Positions 21,940 through 31,660 of a stretch of DNA of 64,000 nucleotides are shown here, piece by piece (position 1 is the first letter of the stretch; the number at the start of each line of letters is the position of its first letter). The position numbers and the translations under genes are program-made. The notes under the pieces were generated by a model. The model was given only the letters and a program-made list of their open reading frames with translations, was not told the origin of the DNA and did not search any database. Origin of the DNA: Limnomonas spitsbergensis (Eukaryota > Chlorophyta > Chlorophyceae > Chlamydomonadales); assembly GCA_037349105.1 (NCBI GenBank), contig JAYJMM010000102.1:1364001-1428000 (forward strand), given 5' to 3'.

Positions 21940-24546
21940 GTGCCAAAAATCGTCTGTCGACCACTTGATCGATCACAAGAAGTACTTTTCAGTACTCTGG
22001 AATTTTTCCTGTCAACAGTCAGGACTGGTTTCATGACTGACGAATCAGAGGATGAACATGGCAGTGTAATGTCTGTTCAGGCCAAGCATGATCAAGATTT
22101 AGAGATTGCGATCATCAAAAAGGAACTAGAGGATATGACTGCGCAGGACCAGATCCATCTGTTAATGCGATCTAAGGTCAGAGATAAAGACGGTTTGATA
22201 ATCACTGATTTGCTATATTTGAGTAAGAATGAGCAAAGAAGCCTACGCAACGCAATTAGACATGCTAAGCGATGCGAGATTGATAGGGAACTCAGAATGA
22301 ACCTAGAGCATAGGGAGGTTTCGAGAAGGAACGCTACTGAAGATAAAGAAGCACAACGCAAAGCTGATCTTGCTGCGCAAGATGAAGAGGAAAAGGCTTA
22401 CTATAAATTACAGAGCGAATATAACTGGGCAACAGTTGAGTTAGCAGCTACCCCAGCGATTATTATGATCCCTGTTAGTGACGACAATTATGATGATAGA
22501 ATTCCCTTTGCTTCAATGGACAATCCTGCTTACAGCCTAATGAAATCTGCAGCTGATTATTCAGCCAGTAAGCTTAACCAATGTGCATACGTTACGAAGA
22601 GATCTGGGCAAACTAGTGAGCATAGCGATTCACTATCAGTCAAACGTGAAGATGGTTATCAAGGAGGAGTACCCGTATCGCATTTTCTTGCAAAGAAACT
22701 TAGAGCAGATGGGACTTTCTCACCAAGCTGCGATAGCTCCAATAATTTCTCAGCTATAGGAGAAGGAGACCAAGCAGCGGGAGTCGAGCACATCACTCCG
22801 AAAGAAGGATATGTCCAAAGTCAAGTTCAGAGAATGAATACGGCGAATAATACTGGGTATAAGTCAGCAGTCAGTGCGTTCAGTAAAACGCCACCACCGC
22901 CGGTAAAAACTCCAATCAGTGGTCAACCAATTAATCAGGACACTGTTGGAGTAGGTCGAGGGGTAAAACAAGAACAGTCAGACGTTCCCCAGCGGTATTC
23001 TAGAGAAGAAAAAGAAAAGTTTTATGCCAGGGAAAACGAGTCCTTGAGAAATCAAATAGAACAACTTAAAATTCAGAATGATCGTTACGCTAAAGTAGCA
23101 CGTGACAGCTCACCTGAATTATTGTTCGCTGTCCCAAATACTGGAATCAAAGATAAACATTTTGCATCTGGTCAACGCAACAGTCCCTCTGCTAACGCCT
23201 CTCACTCCTATAAAAAGGAAGTCAAACATGAGCCACCCCAAGAAACCAGTGACTTTGGAAAATTTGCAAATTCCGATGTAGAAGTACCTCGCAAAGATGA
23301 GGTAGTGGGAGTTGAGACTGCCATGTATATCCATGCAGACATGACTCCTATCATCATGGCACTTGAGGTAGTGGTAGTTGAGACCGCCATGCAGAACCCT
23401 GTGTACGCGCCTCACGATGTTCTGACACATAAAGAGCTTGAAGGTGTGCCAGCCAATCATGCTGAGATTGCTTGCTCGTGGTCAAGACCCGAGCTGATTA
23501 GTAAACTTGAGAGGAATATGCTAGAGTTCGCACAACCACAGACTAAGGGTTACTATATGCTTCGTCAAGAGGAGCACATTCTCAAGGCTCTCATCGACAT
23601 TCCGGACCAAATTAGGGTGAGAAGCAATAAACTTGCATTCTTCTGGTTAAACGAATTAATGGCAGTTCACGAGTTCCTGGACGATAGCTTAAAGAGTTCT
23701 TTGTTTATAGCCATGCACAGCCATGAGGAGCTGCCTCCTTTCATTAAACCGCATAAGCAATGGCAAGTTGAAATTGACATGCACAGCCATGCAGAGCTGC
23801 CTTCCGCTTTCATGGTGCACGAGGTGATGATTTACTCAGAAAATCTCTTGTCCACACATCCCCCAACATATGACATCATCAATGTGTGCTCCTCCAAAGC
23901 CAAGCCCATGCAGGAAACTGATTCCGTTGAGAAGTACAAGACCACACGAGGTGGAGAGGGCAACAACATGCCGCGTTCCTCCGGGCCCATCCTGATTAAC
24001 AGTGCTCCACGAATTTGGTCACTCATGGCTTCAAAGGTGAAGGGTTTGTTTGGAACAGGCCTAGACAAACACACTGATGTCCCTAAGATTCAAGACAGAG
24101 ACATCTGTCCCCATGAAGACCCGGGTGGAAGTATGCAACCTACGGGGTATAGAGCTGAGACTTCCTTCGACAATTACCCAGTGAGTAAAGAGCGTGTCAT
24201 TGAAACAGAAGAGCTCAGTGAGATTTCCTCAGGCCTAGAGACTCCGGTGCGCATAGTGCATGACGTACACCGACAGAGTGGGAATTTTATGATGGATTCA
24301 TGGGGGCCTAGAGGACAGATTTCAATGGCTTCTGAGCTGTGCTTTGAGCAAAGCAAACCTCCATTTGAAATTAAAAATCCTGTCAAGCCTGGTCAGTCGC
24401 CAGTGCCCCATCGATCCAAGCACCGAAAAAGTCCGTTAAAAATGTGGACCATGCAGAGCGTGATCCGAACCAGTTCACACTTTCATCCGCACAGAGCATT
24501 GCCAAGTCGGAGATTAGCCAGATGTGAATCGACACCGGTGAATTGA
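21940..24546 (+). CDS. Retroelement ORF, 868 aa, Gag-like by position only
   Basis: Longest ORF of the element, beginning 73 bp after A1. The product is hydrophilic and charged. Residues about 40-170 are rich in Glu/Lys/Arg and probably helical (ELEDMTAQDQIHLLMRSKV, NAIRHAKRCEIDRELRMNLE). A Ser/Pro/Gln-rich middle follows, then a possible coiled coil near residue 355 (FYARENESLRNQIEQLKI). Short internal duplications occur: VETAM...VVVVETAM near residue 470 and MHSHEELP/MHSHAELP near residues 590-620. No CCHC knuckle, protease or polymerase motif was found. Being first in the element suggests a Gag-like structural protein, but I do not recognise the family. A later in-frame ATG at 22,033 is an alternative start. 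Confidence 0.55.
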   Translation: MPKIVCRPLDRSQEVLFSTLEFFLSTVRTGFMTDESEDEHGSVMSVQAKHDQDLEIAIIKKELEDMTAQDQIHLLMRSKVRDKDGLIITDLLYLSKNEQRSLRNAIRHAKRCEIDRELRMNLEHREVSRRNATEDKEAQRKADLAAQDEEEKAYYKLQSEYNWATVELAATPAIIMIPVSDDNYDDRIPFASMDNPAYSLMKSAADYSASKLNQCAYVTKRSGQTSEHSDSLSVKREDGYQGGVPVSHFLAKKLRADGTFSPSCDSSNNFSAIGEGDQAAGVEHITPKEGYVQSQVQRMNTANNTGYKSAVSAFSKTPPPPVKTPISGQPINQDTVGVGRGVKQEQSDVPQRYSREEKEKFYARENESLRNQIEQLKIQNDRYAKVARDSSPELLFAVPNTGIKDKHFASGQRNSPSANASHSYKKEVKHEPPQETSDFGKFANSDVEVPRKDEVVGVETAMYIHADMTPIIMALEVVVVETAMQNPVYAPHDVLTHKELEGVPANHAEIACSWSRPELISKLERNMLEFAQPQTKGYYMLRQEEHILKALIDIPDQIRVRSNKLAFFWLNELMAVHEFLDDSLKSSLFIAMHSHEELPPFIKPHKQWQVEIDMHSHAELPSAFMVHEVMIYSENLLSTHPPTYDIINVCSSKAKPMQETDSVEKYKTTRGGEGNNMPRSSGPILINSAPRIWSLMASKVKGLFGTGLDKHTDVPKIQDRDICPHEDPGGSMQPTGYRAETSFDNYPVSKERVIETEELSEISSGLETPVRIVHDVHRQSGNFMMDSWGPRGQISMASELCFEQSKPPFEIKNPVKPGQSPVPHRSKHRKSPLKMWTMQSVIRTSSHFHPHRALPSRRLARCESTPVN

Positions 24547-25577
24547 CACCACTGCAAGATGCTTGACCACTGCGAGACGCTTGCTCCCTCCCTTCCTACC
24601 CAAAGCCAGGGTGTACACCTTCTTCGTGCGGCCCTGGATAAACCAGCGGTTAAAAGTTTCCACAGCCCCCACCTTCGGTAGCGTGGCAGCGGCATGGTGA
24701 TGTTCGGTTGACCTGTCCTTGGTCAATGCCAGGTTGTTAATTTCTTTTGTTTCCTTCTTGCATGGTGACCCATGCAATGAAAGTAGCACTGCCCGTTATA
24801 GCAGTTGGCTGGTGACTCTAGATGCTAGTTGTAATGCCGCTGTTGTTCTTGCCTTCTCGACTTTGATTGGCTTTCTAAGAGATATGTACTGTGTGTATTG
24901 CAATCTGCTATGCTGTACATTCCTGCTGATACAAACAGCGGGTTCATACCTGCTGGTTACTACCTGCTTGTTCACACTGTAATACGCCCCTGAATGTTCA
25001 CACATATTGTATGCACTTGGTGGTACACCACTGTTCATACTTGCGTGAAATTCACACCTAGTTGTACATACTCCCAGTTCACACTTGGTTGAGGACCACA
25101 AAGGTTACAACTACCGTGATGTGCTGTCTTTTTCAGTAGACATATGCGCAAACACTAACTCCTAATTCATGATAGGACTGTAATAAATGCAGTCTTCTGC
25201 AAGACTGCTAAGCTTGCCTATTGTCCAGCTCAGAGCTGGTTTATGGTCACAGCTCAGAGCTGGGGGGGGATGTCTGTACATATGCATGCTTTATTCATGC
25301 TCTTTGCTTAAAACTTTTCCCTACCCATGGTTTCTCCCATGTGCAGAATGGTCCAGTGAGTAATCAATCGCCAACCGAATGCAGCGCACACCGCGGCGCA
25401 CAACGTATTGAGCAAGCTTCTGCATAATACTACTGAGTGCCTGCAAAGTACTACTTCAGACTCCCCAAACTGGTGTAGTTAACCCTCGTCGCGTACTTTC
25501 TCAAGTGCAGTTTAGATGTGCGATGTTTGACGATACTGTTAAGGCAACCGAAAGAGTACTCAGGCTAGTAGAACGCC
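24547..25577 (+). other. Retroelement interior without a recognised gene
   Basis: No convincing ORF. A duplicated CAGCTCAGAGCTG motif at 25,226-25,262 leads into the purine tract CTGGGGGGGGA. The T-rich stretch at 24,720-25,080 holds simple direct repeats such as GTTCACAC. Confidence 0.5.
25257..25270 (+). promoter_or_regulatory. Polypurine-tract-like G run
   Basis: AGAGCTGGGGGGGGA. Related tracts occur at 27,497-27,511 and, just before B1, at 29,282-29,292. In LTR-type elements such a tract primes plus-strand synthesis next to the 3' repeat. Function here is inferred from form and position only. Confidence 0.4.
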
Positions 25578-25738
25578 ATGTACTGCAGTCCTACCAGAGC
25601 TGGGGATGTACTGGGACTTAAAATGGGAGACTCTGTTGACCCTGATGTGCAGCAGCATCACCTATCCCAGCAGCAGCAGCAGCAGCATCTTGCTAAAAAG
25701 AATAAAATCAAGAACCAAGAAAGAAACAGGTTAGCTAA

Positions 25739-26323
25739 CTGGGCAATGCAAATATTAGACAGTTCGCTGATTATGAGTTTTGTTCTGGTCCCGCGTGGTC
25801 CCCATCTTTAGGGGGACCCGGGATGCGCCCTGGGCCCCCACGTGTCGGGGGCCCCGGGCCACGCCGTGAGTCTCCACCTGTCGGAAACTCCGGCAGAACA
25901 GCTTTTGTGCCTCCATTTGTCGGAGGCCAGAGCCCTGTGAATCCTCCACCTGTCGGAGGTTCCAGAAGAGTTGAAGGGCCCCCATATGTCGGGGGCCCCA
26001 GCTTCATTGGTGAGTCTCTAAATGTTGGAGGCTCCCTTAGCAACCGTGGGCCCTCACATGTCGAGGGCCCCGGACCTAGCATTAGGCTTCCAATTGCCGG
26101 AAGCTCCAGCAGTGGCCCAGCTGGTGGCTATTCGCAATTCTTTCGCGCTAGAGAGCTGGGGATCTCAGTGGGAACCCCTGTTGAATGGGATCAAATTCCC
26201 TCACAGCTTCTCCACCTCTATAGAGTAGCTCAGGATGCGGAGGCCGTGATTGAATTCTGGCATGAGCAGTTGACCCGTTTCGGAGAGGACTGTGTTGCTA
26301 TTTCAGCAAAGGCGCCTAATTAG
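25739..26323 (+). CDS. Retroelement ORF with PPxVGG repeats
   Basis: The frame is open from 25,739 (after TAA) to the stop at 26,321-26,323. The first ATG is at 25,823, giving 166 aa. The N-terminal part is a 12-residue repeat of the form GPPxVGGxxxx (PPRVGG, PPFVGG, PPPVGG, PPYVGG), encoded by 36-bp units that are also DNA/RNA hairpins. The C-terminal 60 residues are non-repetitive (ELGISVGTPVEWDQIPSQLL, YRVAQDAEAVIEFWHEQLTR) and match no family I know. An overlapping ORF in another frame from 25,578 has a short poly-Gln run. A frameshift or splice may link them, but none could be demonstrated. Confidence 0.45.
   Translation: MGNANIRQFADYEFCSGPAWSPSLGGPGMRPGPPRVGGPGPRRESPPVGNSGRTAFVPPFVGGQSPVNPPPVGGSRRVEGPPYVGGPSFIGESLNVGGSLSNRGPSHVEGPGPSIRLPIAGSSSSGPAGGYSQFFRARELGISVGTPVEWDQIPSQLLHLYRVAQDAEAVIEFWHEQLTRFGEDCVAISAKAPN
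25797..26105 (+). repeat. Nine tandem covarying hairpins, about 36-bp period
   Basis: Equivalent loop positions fall at 25,807, 25,843, 25,879, 25,918, 25,951, 25,987, 26,023, 26,059 and 26,095, all spacings multiples of three. The usual loop is ANNTGTC (7 nt). Stems differ but pair: GGGCCCCC/GGGGGCCC (25,832-25,854 and 25,976-25,998), GGGCCCTC/GAGGGCCC (26,048-26,070), GCCTCC/GGAGGC, CCTCC/GGAGG, GAGTCTCT/GGAGGCTC with wobbles, GCTTCC/GGAAGC. Paired substitutions argue for selection on structure in addition to the encoded peptide repeat. Confidence 0.8.
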
Positions 26324-26744
26324 GTGGCTGCTCTGTCCCCGGGCCATGTTTTCGATGAGGAAATGGAGGTTTTCAGAGTTGTCCTTAGCTTTGTCAAAGG
26401 TCGCCACACTGACTATGCCTTTTATCAGAGCTGGTGGCTGTGCAGTCCGAAGCTGACAGCCTCATGAATGTTGACCGTCGCTAGAAATTTTCGCAGTTCA
26501 GATGACTGTTACGTAATGGAATTAAAATCAACCGATACTTTGATTGCGATTCAGACTCTTCTGCTAGAAAGATAGCAATGCATAGAGTAAGATTACTCCG
26601 CCAGCAATATCCTACACTTTAAATAAAGATGTGTGCCTCAATTCCTTCACTGACCTTCCGCAGGATGTATACAAGATCCAAGAGTCATATCTTCTTAACA
26701 TCGGCTCTTAAGACGGGTGTCAGTGGCTGCTGTATGCAGGATTT
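26324..26744 (+). other. Retroelement interior, no gene seen
   Basis: AT-rich sequence between the repeat ORF and the next open segment, with stops in all frames. It could be a decayed coding region, but no family motif is visible. Confidence 0.4.
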
Positions 26745-27467
26745 ATGTGTTCTGACCTTTCTTCTGTTGGGTTAAAAACTGGACTACATGGTACTAAAAG
26801 TTACACTTTCTTCCCACTTCTCAAGATATTGGGTACGACTCAAGCTCTACAAGTTCATCAAGCTCCTGTGGTTTATTTTATAGAGAACACAACAGTACAA
26901 TTCGCCAAGGGTCAATCTGCTGATATGCGTGAATCATTTACTGAATTATGTGAGCGTCTGGGCATCCCTGTTACATTTGACGTTGTTGCTGTTGGTGTTG
27001 TTGCTCACAGGTTATGGAATTATTGGTGCAACATCTGTGCGCCTACTGCCTTGCAATTGATCTGAATTCCTTTGTCAGGGATCCTGATCTTAGACTTGCA
27101 GACGTTCTGGAGCCCAACCGTCATGCGCAACTGTGCAAATTGGAGCACCGCTATCCTTACCACGCTGTCAACAGAAAAGGCCACCTATCTCAAGTGTTAC
27201 CTACTCTGGTTGCATGAGTTCACTCATGGGCCTTCAACATACAGAGACGGTGCGGGGCTAGTTTGGGAAGACAACAAACTGTTTGACCTAACTAATTTAG
27301 AAAGCGAACGGATTCTTGGCTATGCAGATCACTGCACTTCAGGCAAGGGTGCTTCTTTCGATGCTAGACACAAAGTCAATGGAGGAGCTTTTGATGCAAA
27401 CGCCGTAAGTCATCTTATTGCTACCAGCTTTGCATATAGAGCTGCTAATATCGTGCAGCCCTCGTAA
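26745..27467 (+). pseudogene. Two adjacent open segments, possible decayed retroelement polyprotein
   Basis: ORFs at 26,745-27,065 (106 aa) and 27,072-27,467 (131 aa) abut in different frames; a third frame is open over 27,014-27,217. The first contains APVVYFIENTTVQFAKGQSA followed by ELCERLGIPVTFD. This loosely resembles the RNase H strand-helix region of DIRS-type elements (a hydrophobic strand, then a D/E-N and a G-S). The resemblance is weak and lacks a clear catalytic Asp set. The second segment matches nothing known to me. The frame changes could be real breaks or undetected introns. Confidence 0.3.
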
Positions 27468-27561
27468 CATAAGTTAGTTGCTGCAGTTTCTTGCCTAGAG
27501 CTGGGGGGGGAACGAAATCCTGATCAAAATTTGACAAAATTTATTTGCATTAGTAGCTGAC

Positions 27562-27810
27562 ATGATTTTGCATGCAGCTCAGGCAGAAGCTGCAGAATTG
27601 TCTGAGGTAGACATTCAATCTGTTAATGAGGAAGATGATGTTGACATCAATGCAAAGGGTGTCACTCAGGATGGTGCAATTCATCGTGTTGCGGCACCCA
27701 AAAATACTGTTGCACCCAAAATTATTGCTGCACCAAACCATCCTAAATTAATCTTCATTCCGGTACCACTGAGAATGGGGGCAAGGGATAGGCAACCCGT
27801 TCGTTCGTAA
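27562..27810 (+). CDS. Small acidic ORF in retroelement, unknown
   Basis: 82 codons with an acidic stretch (SEVDIQSVNEEDDVDINAKG) and an Ala/Pro/Lys repeat (APKNTVAPKIIAAPN). It follows the purine tract at 27,497-27,511. No family recognised; it may not be expressed. Confidence 0.25.
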   Translation: MILHAAQAEAAELSEVDIQSVNEEDDVDINAKGVTQDGAIHRVAAPKNTVAPKIIAAPNHPKLIFIPVPLRMGARDRQPVRS

Positions 27811-29307
27811 AATGCGCTGTCCTCTTTGTCCTCATGTCCTATTGCTGTGTGCTGACTTGATCTTGCATACAGCTCAAACATTAGCTGCTGAGTTGATATA
27901 TGTAGTTGTGTTGCATAATCACCCTGTTCAGCCGGTGAAAAGTGCGTAAGTGCGGTACCTACATCAAACGTTAGATTTAAAAATAAATTAGATATGGACC
28001 TGCCTCGGAGTGATATGTGTACTGTGTAACTGTACATACGGGTAATGGTGCTAATTTGAGTTATGCTAGCCACTCTGACCTTAAGACCCAGTGATGATTC
28101 CAAATGCAGTGGGAAAACTGCCACTGCCATGTGCTAAAATTACCTGGTCAGTGAAATCGTGGCTTAATTACGGCCAAAAGTAATAGATCCTGCCTGGTAA
28201 TCATTTTATGGTTGGAAGAAGCTATTTTGTTGTTAAGCATTGTGATACGCCGCTCTATTCTAAAACTGCGGCCTAGATCTTACCTCTATCTGATAGCTAG
28301 GTGTTGAAGGACTGCTTGTACTCTGCTGCCATACCTGTTGGGGTCATAATGTCAGGCCCAGTGTGGTCCTACCGGTGCCGCCGCAAGGATGTGATACCCA
28401 GAGATGGGATAGTTTTAAACTATGACCTGCTTCCCATGCCGCTTGTATGATCACGATGATCTGAGAATTTAAACTTCTGATAGATTGTGATTTACACCAT
28501 GTGTCAAATCATAATCCTACCAGTATAGATCAATTGTACTGTGACACAGGTTTAATTTTTAGTCCACACTTTTAAATGGGTTCACACTTATGCATGTTCC
28601 TGTTGAATTTGGCTATGTTGAGTACCTTGCTGCATTATGTACCCAAATTAAAGCTTTCTTACTGTAGCTGCTTTCGCCCGCAAGATCGGCTGTGGAGGAT
28701 GTTACCTTGAAGACTAAGGCCCCAGCGCAACGGCGCCTGGGGACCGCAGCCCCATCCGGAATCAGTCCAAGGTCCTCGCCAATTACGGAGCTAGATGAAA
28801 ATAGCATCAGCCACTGCCCTGGGATTTTTCTGGCAAGTCTTGAAACGTTTCTCCAGAGCTGGCTTAATTTGTGGAAGGTTCCTCAACTAGAACTGATTGG
28901 CTATTGCAATATAGAACTCTAGTTACCTTGGGCAATTAACAATTGCTGTCAATTTGAAGATTTTGTATGCATCCCACGCACGGCTGTTGTGCGTTTCGCT
29001 TTTAGCGTTTGTTTTGACTTAAGCTTGCGACGGTTATTTTTGGCTAAAGACATTCTCAAGGCTGTCATCAGTAATGTGCTGATCTGTTTCTGCAGTAACC
29101 TTGAACCAAGTAAAAAAAATGTCATTTAGCTGATTTTCTTCTCAAAATTTCTATGATTGAACTGAGTAACATTCGTAACCCTTAATGAAGTTTAAGCTGT
29201 AGTCTTTTAAGAATTTCCCTCGGGATTTTTCACCCTTTTTGACAGTCCTCTATAAGTGTCTCCTTCGTCTCTTATTTCGGACTGGGGGGGGAGTGAAAGG
29301 GTGTCTT
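27811..29307 (+). other. Retroelement 3' interior without recognised gene
   Basis: About 1.5 kb of AT-rich sequence with only short ORFs. It ends in the G tract at 29,282-29,292, immediately before B1, the position expected of a plus-strand primer site. Confidence 0.45.
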
Positions 29308-29375
29308 TAATACTTGCTTTATTTGTTTGCTGTACTTGCGCAGTCATTTACTAGGCGCAGCGCTTAGCCCCGACA
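29308..29375 (+). repeat. Repeat B1 of the retroelement
   Basis: 68 bp starting TAATACTTGCTTTATTTG and ending TTAGCCCCGACA. It is identical to B2 and separated from A2 by 2-3 nt. Confidence 0.9.
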
Positions 29376-29377
29376 GC

Positions 29378-30189
29378 TGTCATGCTAATGTAGCGCACCG
29401 CGCGTTTTACTGAATTATCAGTTCCTTGTTTAAGGATTCCTGCAGTTGAACTCTGTTTACGGAACTCCTGTTGCAGTTACACTTTTGTGTTTTCTCTGGA
29501 TATCAGAGAAGTGTGTATTTTCACACTTGAGTCTCCTTCTTAGTGGCTGCTTGGTTTTCTGCTGCCACTATTTCTTTCTTACTTGAAGCCCTGATTTCGT
29601 AATCACCCTTTAATCTGAAGTTACATAGTCACTCCTCATCGAGCAAGCACAAACACTGCTCACTTTATTCCAGCAAGCACAAACACTGCTCGAATATCGA
29701 TCCATCATACAGAACAAGCACAAACACTGTTCGACCCTTCAGTCTAAGCAAGCACAAACACTGCTTAGTCTTGGAGGTCTTCTCTTGATACTTCGGCCCT
29801 TATCAGGCATTCTCCAGCCTTCCAGCTGGTTTACCACCACCAACTCCATCAACACTTCATCAACAGCCAGTCCAGAGGCTCCAAGTCGACTCCTTGATAG
29901 ATCATCAAACGAGTCTCCCCATCTGAAGATCGCCAACAAGCGACTTCCCACTGAAGATCATCGTACCCTGTCACCAGTGTACTACAACTTCGACTGCTAC
30001 TACAGTCACCTTCGGAAGGGTCGACCCATCAGGCAATCTTGTCAACAGTAGAGAATAGTCAGGTAAGTAGTCCAGGGGATACTTATCTTAAATATACCGA
30101 CTGATCCCCAGGTTTACAGCTGGGGATTCGAGTCTCAACAGCAGTGATCAGGAATCTGTCATATTCCTGAAGTCACAGCACTTTTCTAA
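29378..30189 (+). repeat. Repeat A2 of the retroelement
   Basis: Copy of A1 offset by 8,323 bp with no net indel; two substitutions were noted. It carries the second set of four hairpins at 29,641-29,768. Confidence 0.9.
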
Positions 30190-30254
30190 TACTTGCTTTA
30201 TTTGTTTGCTGTACTTGCGCAGTCATTTACTAGGCGCAGCGCTTAGCCCCGACA
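30187..30254 (+). repeat. Repeat B2 of the retroelement (right end)
   Basis: 68 bp, identical to B1. Its first 3 nt (TAA) overlap the end of A2. It is followed by CTAAT, the same pentamer that precedes A1. Confidence 0.9.
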
Positions 30255-30299
30255 CTAATAAGAGCAGCACTACCGGTATACAGCTGGTGGCAGGACAGC

Positions 30300-30615
30300 T
30301 GCTCTTTAGGATAAGTTAGATAACATATCCTCTAGGCCCTGCCAAAGTTTCGGGGTTTTTGTACTTGATTCAGATCCGAGCAGAGATCCACAGCTCAATG
30401 TGGCAGCAGCAATTAAGCCCATCTAGACAGCCTTGCATGAAACTTTAAATTCAGTGACCTGCTCTTTAGGGTAGCTTGCATAGCTTATCCTCTAGGCACT
30501 ACTAAAGGTTCAGGTGCTGCGTACTTGATTCAGATCCGGTTGCAGATCTACAACTCAATGTGGTATAGCGATCAAGCCCATTTAGACAGGCACGCATGCA
30601 AAATTAGGGTTTGAG
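30300..30615 (+). repeat. Diverged tandem duplication, about 160 bp
   Basis: Two copies begin GCTCTTTAGG at 30,301 and 30,461. They share GTACTTGATTCAGATCCG, a CAACTCAATGTGG-type segment, and AAGCCCATYTAGACAG. Not coding. Confidence 0.8.
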
Positions 30616-31660
30616 GGGGGACGTGGTACAGCATGCAGGCAGCGCATTAGAGTGGGAGGGGGGTGGTAGTGCAGCGCGCAAGCAGTTCATGCCAGGGGGA
30701 GGGAGGGAGTGCTGCAGCGCGCAGGTAGTTCATGCCAGGGGGAGGGAGGGTGTGCTGCAGCGAGCAGACAGTTCATGACAGGGAAAGGGAGGGTGTGCTG
30801 CAGCGCGGGCAGTTCATTCCAGGGGGATGGAGGGTGTGTTGTAGCACGCAGACAGTCATGCTAGGGGGAAGGAGGGCAGCGCTGCAGCGCTTAGACAGTT
30901 CATGCCAGGGTGAGGGGGGGAGGTGCTGCTGCGTGCAGACAGTTCATGCCAGGGTGAGGGGGGGAGGTGCTGTTGCATGCAGACAGTTCATGCCAGAGGG
31001 AGGGGGGGTAGTGCTGCAGCGCGCAGACAGTTCATGCCATGGGGAGGGGTGGGAGGGCGGTGCAGCAGCGCGCAGACAGTTCATGCCAGGGGGAGGGGGG
31101 AAGATTCTGCTGCGCGCAAGCAGTTCATGCCAGAGGGAGGGGGGGGGACAGTGCTGCAGCGCGCAGGCAGTTCATGCAAGGGGGAGGGGGGGCGGTGCAG
31201 CAGCGCGCAGACAGTTCATGCAAGGGGGAGGGGGGGCGGTGTTGCAGCGCGCATGCAGTTCATGCCAGAGGGAGGGGGGGGGGACAGTGCTGCAGCGCGC
31301 AGGAAGTTCATGCCATGGGGAGGGGTGGGGGGGCGGTGCAGCAGCGCGCAGACAGTTCATGCCAGGGGGAGGGGGGAAGATTCTGCTGCGCGCAAGCAGT
31401 TCATGCCAGAAGGAGGGGGGGGGAAGATTCTGCTGCGCGCAGGCAGTTCATGCCAGAAGGAGGGGGGGGGGACAGTGCTGCAGCGCGCAGGCAGTTCATG
31501 CAAGGGGGAGGGGGGGGCGGTGTTGCAGCGCGCATGCAGTTCATGCCAGAAAGAGGGGGGGGGGGACAGTGCTGCGGGGAGGGAAAGTGTGCTGCAGCGT
31601 GCATGCAGTGCTTGCAAGGGGGTGGGGGGAAGTGTTGCAGCGTGCCTGTAATGTATGCCT
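30616..31660 (+). repeat. G-rich minisatellite
   Basis: About twenty units of roughly 45-55 bp pair CAGCGCGCAGACAGTTCATG with a variable G-rich segment such as CCAGGGGGAGGGGGG. The many G runs could form quadruplexes on the + strand. Open frames across it on both strands follow from the repeat. Confidence 0.93.

Larger units (their letters stand above)
21055..30254 (+). mobile_element. Split-direct-repeat retroelement (TOC/PAT-like)
   Basis: The order is A1 (21,055-21,866), a 7.4-kb interior, B1 (29,308-29,375), A2 (29,378-30,189), B2 (30,187-30,254). A1 and A2 are collinear over 812 bp with two substitutions seen (21,064/29,387 and 21,612/29,935). B1 and B2 are identical over 68 bp. This A-interior-B-A-B layout is known from PAT/Ngaro-type DIRS-order elements and from Chlamydomonas TOC1; an ordinary LTR element has only two flanking LTRs. 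CTAAT lies on both outer sides (21,051-21,055 and 30,255-30,259), a possible 5-bp target duplication. The interior has one 868-codon ORF and smaller ORFs. I recognise no reverse transcriptase YxDD block and no tyrosine-recombinase motif, so the copy may be non-autonomous. It is AT-richer than the host exons. Confidence 0.8.

Noticed and set aside
26745..27065. Retroelement RNase H domain
   Set aside because: Only one loosely similar strand-helix stretch; catalytic acidic residues in the expected order could not be placed, so it is listed only as a possible remnant.
29302..30189. Simple LTR retrotransposon with a single pair of LTRs
   Set aside because: A second identical 68-bp B copy follows A2 and none precedes A1, which fits the split-repeat layout better; the two-LTR reading is kept only as an alternative.
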